Source: JAVVFH01 sp032250585
GTDB taxonomy: Bacteria > Pseudomonadota > Gammaproteobacteria > Xanthomonadales > SZUA-36
DNA: 12,915 nt
Direction: 5' to 3'
Assembly: GCA_032250585.1 (NCBI GenBank)
Contig: JAVVFH010000081.1
Span: 1-12,915, forward strand
Below, one piece after another: positions 5,628-12,401 of the stretch. The notes under the pieces were generated by a model. That model saw only the letters and a program-made list of their open reading frames with translations, was not told the origin of the DNA and made no database searches. A program made the position numbers and the translations under genes. The first letter of the stretch is position 1. The number at the start of each line of letters is the position of its first letter.

Positions 5628-6728
5628 TCAGGCTTCGTTGCGGATTTGCCGGATCGCGGCCTGTTCCTGTTCGGGTGTCGGCCAGCGCTGCGGGTTAGCG
5701 CGGCGCTCTGCCGGCAGCGCGCGCCACCACGCCAGCGTGTCCGTGGCGGTATCCGCGAGCGAGCGGTAGCGCAGGCCTGCGGTCATCGACGCGCCGTTCT
5801 CGAAGTACGAAAAATCGTCGCGGGCCATCATCGGCAAATCGATGTCGAGTTCGGCGAGCAAGCTGTCGCTTGGCCAATGCAGTGTCGCGGCTTTTGGCGT
5901 CAAAGCGCGCAGGCCCCACATCAGGCCGGAACGATTGAACAGCGAGGTGGGGCCCGCCGCGTTGAAAATGCCGGGCCTGTCGTTTTCTGCCAGGGTGATC
6001 ACCCAGGGACACAGGTCGCGCGCGTCCACCCACTGTGCCGGACGTTCCGCGCCGGAGGGAGCGAGAATATCCCCGCCGCGGTCGACGCGATCCACCCAGT
6101 AGGTGAAGCGGTCCGTGTGATCTCCCGGGCCGACCACATAGGTCGGGCGGACCACGGTGCAGCGGTCGCCGAGGATTTGCCGCACGGCGCGGTCGCACTC
6201 CGCTTTCAGCGGCCCGTAGGTTTCGCCGGTGACTTCCTCGACCTGTGGGTTGGTGAGTTCGGCCAGCTTCGCCGATTCCGGAAAAACCCGTGCCGCCTCA
6301 AAATCGTAAACGGCGACGGTGGAAATATAGAGGTAGCGCCCGCAGCGGTCTTTGAGCAACTCGGCGCTGTCGCGTACGTGGCGGGGCACGTAACCGGAGT
6401 TGTCGATCACCACGTCCCAGCTGCGATCGCCTGCCAGCGCCGACAGCCCCGCGTCGATGTTGGCGTCGCGGTTGCCGACCAGTTCCTCAACCGTCTCGCC
6501 GTACATGCCGGCATTGGAGCCGCGATTGAACATCGTAACCCGGTGCCCGCGGGCCAGCGCGTACTCGATCTGGTGCGGGCCTAGAAAACCCGTACCGCCC
6601 AGCACCAGGATGCTCAGCGGCCGGCTGGCCCGCTGCCCGCGCTTCTCCGCCGCGGCCGTGAGGCCCAGCAAGGGACTGGCCGCCAGCGCGCCGGTGGTAA
6701 GTGCGATGAACTTTCTTCTGCTTGTCAT
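5628..6728 (-). CDS. Tat-exported NAD-dependent epimerase/dehydratase (extended SDR)
   Basis: A 366-residue extended short-chain dehydrogenase/reductase fold protein. After the N-terminus comes the Rossmann motif GGTGFLG (44-50), a downstream DVVIDNSGY segment, Ser136 in YLYISTVAVY, the catalytic Tyr/Lys pair in YGPLK (Y171, K175), and RPTYVVGPGD (194-203). The C-terminal half carries a WVDARDL motif typical of epimerase-like members. The unusual part is residues 1-27: TSRRKFIAL followed by a hydrophobic stretch and Ala-rich end, a good twin-arginine signal. A Tat signal implies folding with cofactor bound in the cytoplasm and export to the periplasm. The substrate is unknown; a nucleotide-sugar-like or polyol substrate is a guess. 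AGGAG (6736-6740) lies 7 nt before the ATG. It is transcribed alone, convergent with cytochrome b561. Confidence 0.85.
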   Translation of the reverse strand: MTSRRKFIALTTGALAASPLLGLTAAAEKRGQRASRPLSILVLGGTGFLGPHQIEYALARGHRVTMFNRGSNAGMYGETVEELVGNRDANIDAGLSALAGDRSWDVVIDNSGYVPRHVRDSAELLKDRCGRYLYISTVAVYDFEAARVFPESAKLAELTNPQVEEVTGETYGPLKAECDRAVRQILGDRCTVVRPTYVVGPGDHTDRFTYWVDRVDRGGDILAPSGAERPAQWVDARDLCPWVITLAENDRPGIFNAAGPTSLFNRSGLMWGLRALTPKAATLHWPSDSLLAELDIDLPMMARDDFSYFENGASMTAGLRYRSLADTATDTLAWWRALPAERRANPQRWPTPEQEQAAIRQIRNEA

Positions 6729-7037
6729 GGGTTTACTCCTGTTTTGCGCTTATCCTCGCTCCGATTGCGGCTTCAGTCCAGTCACCCGGTGAAACGCCAC
6801 ACGACGACATAAGGCTCATAAACGTCGATCAGCGCCTGCTGAAAAACCGCTTTTTGCAGCTCGCCGCGTGGCGGGGATTTTGCGGATCAGCGTCGGACCC
6901 TCCGATGCCGCCGAAGACGCGGAGCTTTCCGCCACTTGACAACAGCCTGTTTTGGCGCGCAACCGGGTTTCACCGGGTTTTCAGGCGCCACGTTATCATT
7001 TACGTCATTCAGGCAACTGCGGTATGTTCAATCACCG
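6729..7037. other. 309-nt divergent intergenic region
   Basis: This separates the SDR gene (-) from the HAD gene (+) and should hold promoters for both. I see the SDR ribosome site (6736-6740), an A/T-rich hairpin GCTGAAAAA-ccgc-TTTTT(g)CAGC (6838-6860), a TTGACA at 6936-6941 with no good -10 at 17 nt, and TATCAT at 6994-6999, which resembles a -10 box 39 nt before the HAD start but has a poor -35. No convincing gene is present. Confidence 0.45.
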
Positions 7038-7865
7038 ATGGAACTTATTGTTTTCGATCTGGACGGAACCTTGCTGGACAGCCAGGGCGCTGTTTCGGAC
7101 TACACGCGCGACACGCTGGTCAGGCTGTCCGACCTGGGCGTCGCCTACACGGTGGCGACTGGCCGCACGCTGCACGCCGCGCGCGAACTGCTGGCGCCAC
7201 ACGGTTTCCGCTTGCCGCAGGTATACAAGAACGGCGTGATGATCTGGGATCCGGCCAGTGATCTTTATTCGCACAGCAACTTCCTGACGCTGCGCGAGGT
7301 CGAGCACGTGCTGAGTGCAGTGCTCGACCAGGGCGTCGCCCCGTTCGTGTTCACCTTCGAGCCCGGCAACCGCCACGCGATCTATCACACGTCGCTGCAC
7401 AGCGACATCGAGCGCAAGCTGGCCGGGGACTTCGCCAGGTGCGCGGGGGTCGAGGTACGGCCGGCGTCCAGGCTGCCTGCCGACGCTGAGATAACCAACG
7501 TCAGCGCGCTTGGCGCACTCGACGCGATCGGCGCCGTCGAGGCCATGATCCGGGACGAGCCGCGACTGGTCGCCTACGCCGGCAACGCCTGGGAAGGTGG
7601 TGGCTGGCGCTGGATCGACATCCACCACAGCGAGGCCAGCAAGGGCGGCGCGATCGATATCCTGCGCAAGCAGCTCGGGGCCAGCCGCGTGGTCTGCTTT
7701 GGCGACAGCGACAACGACCTCAGCATGTTCGAGCGTGCCGACGAATCCTATGCCCCGGACAATGCCGCCGACCACGTTAAAAAGGCGGCCAGCGAGGTCA
7801 TCGGGCGTCACGACGACGATGGTATCGCGCGATTTCTGCGTGAACGGTTCGGCCTGGAGTTGTGA
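7038..7865 (+). CDS. HAD-superfamily phosphatase, Cof-type (HAD-IIB)
   Basis: A 275-residue phosphatase of the Cof/YidA-like HAD-IIB group, cytoplasmic enzymes that remove phosphate from sugar phosphates, nucleotides or other small metabolites. Motif I is DLDGT (residues 7-11, Asp7 nucleophile and Asp9), motif II Thr41 in VATGRT, motif III Lys202 in SKGGAI, motif IV GDSDND (222-227) binding Mg2+. The large insertion between motifs II and III is the C2B cap, which sets substrate specificity. All catalytic residues are present and length is normal. The ATG at 7038 places DLDGT six residues in, as usual for this family; a TTG further upstream would add a meaningless N-terminus. There is no clear ribosome site. 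The exact substrate cannot be told. Confidence 0.92.
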   Translation: MELIVFDLDGTLLDSQGAVSDYTRDTLVRLSDLGVAYTVATGRTLHAARELLAPHGFRLPQVYKNGVMIWDPASDLYSHSNFLTLREVEHVLSAVLDQGVAPFVFTFEPGNRHAIYHTSLHSDIERKLAGDFARCAGVEVRPASRLPADAEITNVSALGALDAIGAVEAMIRDEPRLVAYAGNAWEGGGWRWIDIHHSEASKGGAIDILRKQLGASRVVCFGDSDNDLSMFERADESYAPDNAADHVKKAASEVIGRHDDDGIARFLRERFGLEL

Positions 7866-7919
7866 GCGGGGAGGAACCGATTTCGCAATGATGGCCCGGC
7901 CCGAATGACGCAGACGGGT

Positions 7920-7983
7920 ACCGGCGTGATGGCCTGCTTCTTTTGCCGGTCTTGATAGGTAAGCCCGCATGGGCCGAAAGGCC
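7920..7983 (+). promoter_or_regulatory. Leader with alternative hairpins before the Gly/Tyr/His-rich gene
   Basis: ACCGGC (7920-7925) can pair with GCCGGT (7945-7950). Downstream, GCCC-gcat-GGGC (7963-7974) and GGCC-GAAA-GGCC (7972-7983) share bases and exclude each other; the second, with a GNRA loop, abuts the ribosome site at 7984. It might control translation, but these are short stems found by eye in GC-rich DNA. Confidence 0.25.
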
Positions 7984-7988
7984 AAGGA
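7984..7988 (+). promoter_or_regulatory. Ribosome binding site deciding the start at 7996
   Basis: AAGGA lies 7 nt before the ATG at 7996. The other in-frame ATG at 7969 has no such site and would place the site inside the gene. Confidence 0.6.
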
Positions 7989-7995
7989 AAGTGAA

Positions 7996-8520
7996 ATGCA
8001 AGTTATCGGACACGGCAGACCTGTCAATGGCGAAAAACCGCATCAAACCCTGAAATGGGCCCTGACGGCAGCGTTGATCCTGCTGCTCGCTGGCCTGATG
8101 CTGCCCGTAACGGCTTCGGCACAACATTCGCCCGGGTATTCCTCCGGGAACCACGACAGCCATTCCAGGCATTCGGGAAGCCGGTATTCCTTCGGCTACG
8201 GTGGCTACGGTTCGCGACTCGGCTACTATCGTGGCGGCTACGGACTCAGCTTCGGCAGCCATGGCCGGCACGGGCTGCAGCGTGGCAGCTCCCGGCTGCA
8301 CGGCCGGTCGCATATCTTGCCCAGGTTGCACGGTAGCCGGCACGACTACCGACACGGCAGCTACGGCAACGACTGCGAGCTGGTCTACAAGCACGCCGAC
8401 GTCAACGGGCGACCGGCGACCATAGAAGGGCTGCGCTGCTACGACGATTATGGCGATGCCTACATCGTCCCGGAAAGCCGCGAGATCGTCGAATACCACG
8501 ACTACGGCTATCGCAGGTAA
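7996..8520 (+). CDS. Secreted Gly/Tyr/His-rich protein, family unknown
   Basis: A 174-residue exported protein that I do not recognise. Residues ~19-42 form a signal peptide with a hydrophobic core and an ASA/Q cleavage site (after Ala42). Residues 43-125 are low complexity, rich in Gly, Tyr, Ser, His and Arg, with GYGGYGSRLGYYRGGYG-like stretches (67-83) and a loosely repeated LHG-R/S unit (101-103 and 111-113). The C-terminal ~50 residues are more complex and probably folded, with Cys127 and Cys148 positioned for one disulfide and many acidic/Tyr residues. The Gly/Tyr segment is of the kind seen in cell-surface or self-associating proteins; the many His could bind metal. The start at 7996 is set by the AAGGA site. 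It follows the HAD gene by 130 nt with its own leader and may be separate. No function is assigned. Confidence 0.75.
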   Translation: MQVIGHGRPVNGEKPHQTLKWALTAALILLLAGLMLPVTASAQHSPGYSSGNHDSHSRHSGSRYSFGYGGYGSRLGYYRGGYGLSFGSHGRHGLQRGSSRLHGRSHILPRLHGSRHDYRHGSYGNDCELVYKHADVNGRPATIEGLRCYDDYGDAYIVPESREIVEYHDYGYRR

Positions 8521-8539
8521 ATATCTCCGTTCGGTATGA

Positions 8540-8591
8540 GGTCAAAACCCCGTAAATTCATTCAGATAGGCCGAAACAGCCTGGTTTGACC
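8540..8591. repeat. REP-like palindromic element (candidate)
   Basis: GGTCAAAACC (8540-8549) and GGTTTGACC (8583-8591) form an imperfect inverted repeat, with an inner AGGC/GCCT stem (8568-8571, 8579-8582). It lies between the convergent Gly/Tyr/His gene and MaoC gene, a typical place for REP-type elements. Only one copy is seen in this window, so repeat status is unproven. It might also aid termination. Confidence 0.4.
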
Positions 8592-8608
8592 CCAGCCAAT
8601 GAGTGGAC

Positions 8609-9067
8609 TCACGGGGCGGGTTTGCGCAACATCAACGCCGAGCGTTTGCAGCTTGCGGCCAGTTCGCCGTGCTGGTTGTAGGCGCGGTGTTCGAAGATCA
8701 CGATGCCGTTTTGCGGGCGGGACTCGCTGTCGCGCATTTCAAGCACTTCAGAAACCACCCGCAGCGTGTCGCCGTGAAACAGCGGCCGCGGAAAGCGCAC
8801 CTCGTCCCAGCCGAGATTGGCGACCGTGGTGCCAAGCGTGGTGTCGCCCACCGAGATGCCGACCATCAGGCCCAGCGTGAAGGCGCTGTTGACGATCCGG
8901 GTACCGAACTCGGTGTTCTCGCGGCAGTATTCCTCGTCCAGGTGCAGGGCCGCCGGGTTGTGGGTCAGCGCGCTGAAAAAGACGTTGTCGGCTTCCGTCA
9001 GGGTTCGGCGGATCGCGTGCTCGAAGATCTGGCCTGGCTGGAATTCCTCGTAATACAGTCCCGCCAC
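8609..9067 (-). CDS. MaoC-family hydratase/dehydratase, mesaconyl-CoA hydratase-like
   Basis: A 152-residue hot-dog-fold enoyl-CoA hydratase of the MaoC family, adding or removing water on a 2-enoyl-CoA or related acyl-CoA in the cytoplasm. The central helix region has ADNVFFSALTHNPAALHLD, then TEFGTRIVNS and NLGWDEVRFPRPLFHGDTL, ending with a strand containing IVIFEHRAYNQ. The usual R-hydratase motif has Asp five residues before the His; here that place is Asn. I recall this Asn form in mesaconyl-CoA hydratase/beta-methylmalyl-CoA dehydratase relatives, so activity is not ruled out, but the substrate is uncertain. The start is GTG at 9067, supported by AGGGAG (9075-9080) 7 nt upstream and the LYYEEFQPG opening. 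It lies 82 nt downstream of the racemase gene, likely the same operon. Confidence 0.85.
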   Translation of the reverse strand: MAGLYYEEFQPGQIFEHAIRRTLTEADNVFFSALTHNPAALHLDEEYCRENTEFGTRIVNSAFTLGLMVGISVGDTTLGTTVANLGWDEVRFPRPLFHGDTLRVVSEVLEMRDSESRPQNGIVIFEHRAYNQHGELAASCKRSALMLRKPAP

Positions 9068-9095
9068 CTGGGTTCTCCCTGTCCGTTGTCGATCG

Positions 9096-9127
9096 CCGCG
9101 GCCGTCGGCGCGTGCCGACGGCCGCGG
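9096..9127. repeat. Perfect 14-bp hairpin between racemase and MaoC genes
   Basis: CCGCGGCCGTCGGC (9096-9109) is exactly complementary to GCCGACGGCCGCGG (9114-9127), with a GCGT loop on the + strand. It has no T-run, so it is not a classic terminator. It stands about 15 nt upstream of the MaoC ribosome site, where it could stabilise mRNA, act as a processing point or slow transcription. Confidence 0.75.
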
Positions 9128-9149
9128 GTCATTGCCGTGCTGCGTGCCT

Positions 9150-10292
9150 TCATTCTACGGCGCCGGCCTTCCTGAGCGCCATGATTTCATCGTCCGAAAA
9201 GCCGGATTCGCCCAGTACTTCGACCGTATGTTCCCCCGGTTTTGGCGGCTTCCGGGTGAGTTCCGGCGGTGTCCGGCTGAAGCGGGGCACCGGCGAGGCC
9301 TGCAATACGCCGCCGGGCGTGCTGAAGCTGTTGCGGGCGATGTTGTGTGGGTGCTGCGGCGCTTCCAACACGCTGAGCACCGGCGTCACGCAGGCATCCG
9401 TGCCGGCGAATACTTCTTCCCATTCGGCGCGGCCGCGGCTTTTAAAGACTTTGGCGAAGCGCTTTTTTTGCGCCGGCCAGGATGCCTGGTCCATTTGCGG
9501 GGGCAGCGTGGCTTCGTCCAGCCCCATGCCCTGCAGCAGCGCGGAGTAAAAATGCGGCTCGAGCGCCCCGACCGCGATGAATTGGCCGTCGGCAGTTTCA
9601 TACACGCCGTAAAACGGCGCGCCGCCGTCGAGCAGATTGCTTTCCCGTTGATCCTGCCACCAGCCGCCCGCGCGCATCGCGTAAACGATGGACGCCATCA
9701 GGGCCGAGCCTTCGACCATGCCGGCATCGACGACCTGCCCTGCGCCCGATTGGCGGGCCTCGAGCAGCGCGCAAAGCATCCCGAAGGCCAGCAACAGCCC
9801 GCCACCGCCCATGTCGCCGACGATGTTCAGCGGCGTTGTCGGGGGCTCGCCGGCTTTGCCGATCATGCTCAGAACGCCCGACAGCGCGACGTAATTGATG
9901 TCGTGCCCGACTTGAGCGGCCAGCGGTCCGTCCTGTCCCCAGCCGGTCATGCGTCCGTAGACCAGCGCCGGGTTGGCGCGTGCACAGACATCCGGCCCCA
10001 GGCCGAGACGTTCCATGACGCCGGGGCGAAAGCCCTCGATCAGGCCGTCGGCGCTCTCGCACAGGCGCAGCAGCGCAGACACCGCCGCCGGATTCTTCAG
10101 ATCCATCGCGATCGAACGCCGGTTGCGGTGCAGGACCTGGGCCCGTGGTTCCAGGTCGAGAAAGCTTCCGCGGCCGTCGCGGCGGTCGATACGGATCACG
10201 TCCGCGCCCATGTCGGCCAGCAGCATGGCGCAGAAGGGGCCGGGACCGATGGCCCCTATTTCGATGATCCGCAGTCCTTGCAAAGGTCCCAT
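9150..10292 (-). CDS. Alpha-methylacyl-CoA racemase (CaiB/BaiF family III)
   Basis: A 380-residue protein of the family III CoA-transferase/racemase fold. It is called a racemase because the residues used by alpha-methylacyl-CoA racemase are all seen at matching spacing: His130 in VGHDINY, Asp160 in NIVGDMGGGG, and Glu245 in GALEPHFY (30 and 115 residues after the His, as in the mycobacterial enzyme H126/D156/E241). The opening GPLQGLRIIEIG and YGRMTGWGQ are also typical. It would interconvert (2R)- and (2S)-methylacyl-CoA for beta-oxidation of branched chains or sterol side chains. The ATG at 10292 is chosen because GGAG (10300-10303) lies 7 nt upstream and the protein begins at the conserved opening; an open frame continuing upstream lacks homologous character. 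The MaoC gene follows. Confidence 0.92.
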   Translation of the reverse strand: MGPLQGLRIIEIGAIGPGPFCAMLLADMGADVIRIDRRDGRGSFLDLEPRAQVLHRNRRSIAMDLKNPAAVSALLRLCESADGLIEGFRPGVMERLGLGPDVCARANPALVYGRMTGWGQDGPLAAQVGHDINYVALSGVLSMIGKAGEPPTTPLNIVGDMGGGGLLLAFGMLCALLEARQSGAGQVVDAGMVEGSALMASIVYAMRAGGWWQDQRESNLLDGGAPFYGVYETADGQFIAVGALEPHFYSALLQGMGLDEATLPPQMDQASWPAQKKRFAKVFKSRGRAEWEEVFAGTDACVTPVLSVLEAPQHPHNIARNSFSTPGGVLQASPVPRFSRTPPELTRKPPKPGEHTVEVLGESGFSDDEIMALRKAGAVE

Positions 10293-10509
10293 TTGTGTAC
10301 TCCGGAGCGTACGCGCTCGAGGCCGTCGACTGAGTGACGCTTGCTGCCTGAACGTTTCGCAGCGGGCGGGTCGACGCACTTTGGTCGATAAAACCGAGTA
10401 CCGATTAGATCCCAGATCCGTTGGCGAGGCCAGCGAGTAAGCCATCTCCCGATTGTTCGTGCCGCATGCGGGCAAAAACATGCTGCATGAAAGCCGCGAC
10501 CGTTTCACG

Positions 10510-10515
10510 TATATT
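10510..10515 (+). promoter_or_regulatory. Possible -10 box placing the start of transcription at the ATG
   Basis: TATATT (10510-10515) ends 6 nt before the ATG at 10522, so a transcript from it would begin at or near that codon (leaderless). No good -35 is seen, and there is no ribosome site before the ATG. Confidence 0.25.
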
Positions 10516-10521
10516 TGGCGC

Positions 10522-11140
10522 ATGTCCATGGGTAAATCAACGCGCATTCCCGAGCATCTCGCACCTCGCCAGGGTACGCCGCTGATGTTCGCCGGAAATC
10601 CGCTGCTCGAGCGCCTCAGCCACATCAGCCCGGTTACGGTTCTGGCCGTGTTTCTGCCGGCCACGATCGCGGTATTTGTCGTTTCCCTTATGCAGGGTAC
10701 CGGCTTGACCGCCACGGCCGCGTGGTTTCTGGCCGGCATCGCGTTCTGGACCCTGTTCGAATACGTTTTTCACCGCTTTGTGTTCCACCTCGAGCCGACC
10801 AGCCCTTTTCGGCGGCGCTTGCAGTTTGTGATTCACGGTGTTCATCACCAGTACCCCGGCGACAAGACACGCCTGGTCATGCCCGTTACCGTCAGCATTC
10901 CCGTGTCGCTGCTGATGCTATGGGGCTTTCTGGCGCTGTTGGGCGAATACGNNNNNNNNNNGTTTTCTGGCCGGCTATCTGGGATATGACATGCTGCACT
11001 ACGCCGTGCACCATGTTCGCGATGCCCGCAACCCCTGGTTTCGGCGTCTCCAGCAGCACCACCTGGCCCATCATTTTCGCGATACGCAGCGCGGCTTTGG
11101 TGTCTCCAGCCCCTTGTGGGACATGGTGTTTCGCAGTTGA
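10522..11140 (+). CDS. Fatty acid hydroxylase, FA2H/Scs7-like (interrupted by assembly gap)
   Basis: An integral-membrane di-iron hydroxylase of the fatty acid hydroxylase superfamily, most like ceramide fatty acid 2-hydroxylase (FA2H/Scs7). The first part (to 10951) has helices plus FEYVFHRFVFH (HX4H) and HGVHHQYPGDKTRLVMP (HX2HH followed by the FA2H-type DK-RLVMP). After the gap the frame resumes with FLAGYLGYDMLHYAVHH (HX3HH) and QQHHLAHHFRD (HX2HH), ending FGVSSPLWDMVF. The 10 Ns are a placeholder: the two parts are in different frames as written (codon starts 10951 and 10967), so the true gap is a multiple of 3, probably some 5-10 codons. The gene is probably intact. The start is likely the ATG at 10522 or 10528; neither has a ribosome site. 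The next gene, a GNAT acyltransferase, lies about 100 nt downstream. Confidence 0.85.
10952..10961. other. Assembly gap (10 Ns) inside the hydroxylase gene
   Basis: Ten unknown bases are a nominal spacer in a draft scaffold. The reading frames on both sides show that the true length is a multiple of 3, so the hydroxylase need not be broken. Confidence 0.97.
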
Positions 11141-11241
11141 TCCGGTTGCAGCGCGGCATTTCATGAGTGTCAGGAAACCAGCCGTGAAGGGGTGCGGAAA
11201 TCGCTTCAGGCCTGCACCGTGTCGCGTTTCGGGAGAGGCCG

Positions 11242-12390
11242 ATGCAGGGCGTTGACCAGGGCCGTCTCGAAATTCGTGCCACGGCCGACCGCGCCTCGCA
11301 GGAAGCCTTCATCCGGGTTCCCTGGTCGCTGTACGCCGATGATCCGCATTGGGTCCCGCCGCTGCTGATCGAGCGGCGCGCGGCCCTGTCGCCCAAAAAC
11401 CCCTTCTTTCGTCATGCGCAGTGGCAGGGCTGGACGGCCTGGCGCGGCGGGCAGGCGGTCGGCCGGATTTCGGCCCAGATAGACCGCTTTTACCTGCAGC
11501 GGCACGATCCGCATACCGGGTTTTTCGGCATGATCGAAGCGCCCGACGACTCGGCCGTATTCGCGGCCCTGTTCGGTGCCGCCGAAGCGTGGTTGCGGCA
11601 ACGCGGCATGCGGCGGGCGCTCGGCCCGTTCAATCTCGGCATCAACCAGGAAGTCGGCCTGCTGGTCGAGGGTTTCGACAGCGCGCCTTACGTGATGATG
11701 GGCCATGGCAGGCCCTGGTACGGCCCTTCTGTGGAAGCGCTCGGCTACCGCCGCGAACAGGATTTGCTGGCCTACGCGCTGGAAGTTGCGCGCTTCAGCA
11801 TGCCCGAAGCCGTGCGGCGCCTGCTACAACGCCAGTCGCAAGGCGTCGAACTGCGCAGCTTCCAGCGCGCACAGCGCAAACGCGACCTCGGCATCATGCG
11901 CGACATTTTCAATGACGCCTGGTCGAACAATTGGGGTTTTGTGCCGTTCAGCGAGGAGGAGTTCGAGGCCGTCGGCAAGGAGTTGCTGATGCTGGTGCCG
12001 GAAGACTTCATCCGGATCGCTGAAGTCCACGGCGAACCGGCCGCTTTCATCGTGCTGCTGCCCAACATCAACGAGGCGATCGCGGATCTGAACGGCAGAC
12101 TGCTGCCGTTCGGCTGGGCGCGGTTACTGTGGCGGCTGAAACGGCGCTTTCCGGGCAGCGCCCGGGTGCCGTTGATGGGTGTGCGCCAGCGCTACCAGAA
12201 CACGCGACTGGGTCCGGCACTGGCGTTTCTGCTGATCGACGGGCTGAAGGCGCCCGCAGACCGGCGCGGCGTCAAACGCGTGGAACTGTCATGGATCCTG
12301 GAAGACAATCAGGGCATGCGCAACATCCTCGAAAAAATCGGCGCCACCACAAACAAACGTTATCGCATATATGCCCGGGATCTGGAGTGA
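11242..12390 (+). CDS. GNAT-fold acyltransferase-like protein (often mis-named dATP pyrophosphohydrolase)
   Basis: A 382-residue protein with a GNAT-like architecture. Typical family segments, as I remember them, are visible: DDPHWVPPL (about residues 34-42) followed by a NPFFRHA motif and AVGRISAQIDRF, a GFFGMIEAPDD segment, RALGPFNLGINQEVGLLVEGFD, and a C-terminal acetyltransferase-like tail with WILEDNQGMRNILEKIGATTNKRYRIYAR (parts of the acyl-CoA-binding motifs). Such proteins are usually annotated as hypothetical, GNAT or dATP pyrophosphohydrolase; I see no pyrophosphohydrolase motif. Bacterial ceramide synthase is GNAT-like, so an N-acyltransferase on a long-chain base is one possibility. 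GGAG (11232-11235) lies 6 nt before the ATG. It follows the FA2H-like hydroxylase by 101 nt and may share its operon. The acyl donor and acceptor are unknown. Confidence 0.72.
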   Translation: MQGVDQGRLEIRATADRASQEAFIRVPWSLYADDPHWVPPLLIERRAALSPKNPFFRHAQWQGWTAWRGGQAVGRISAQIDRFYLQRHDPHTGFFGMIEAPDDSAVFAALFGAAEAWLRQRGMRRALGPFNLGINQEVGLLVEGFDSAPYVMMGHGRPWYGPSVEALGYRREQDLLAYALEVARFSMPEAVRRLLQRQSQGVELRSFQRAQRKRDLGIMRDIFNDAWSNNWGFVPFSEEEFEAVGKELLMLVPEDFIRIAEVHGEPAAFIVLLPNINEAIADLNGRLLPFGWARLLWRLKRRFPGSARVPLMGVRQRYQNTRLGPALAFLLIDGLKAPADRRGVKRVELSWILEDNQGMRNILEKIGATTNKRYRIYARDLE

Positions 12391-12401
12391 CATCGAGGCG
12401 C

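Noticed and set aside
6754..6853. Short minus-strand frame ending in a protein-like tail
   Set aside because: About 33 codons with an upstream stop and no start codon or ribosome site; probably chance.
7911..7983. Cyclic-di-GMP riboswitch before the Gly/Tyr/His-rich gene
   Set aside because: A GAAA-capped stem and GACGCA are present, but the conserved GGGACGCAAAGC core and receptor helix are not.
10293..10739. N-terminal extension of the racemase (open frame to 10739)
   Set aside because: The extra residues overlap the divergent hydroxylase gene, have no homologous character, and a good ribosome site sits before the ATG at 10292.
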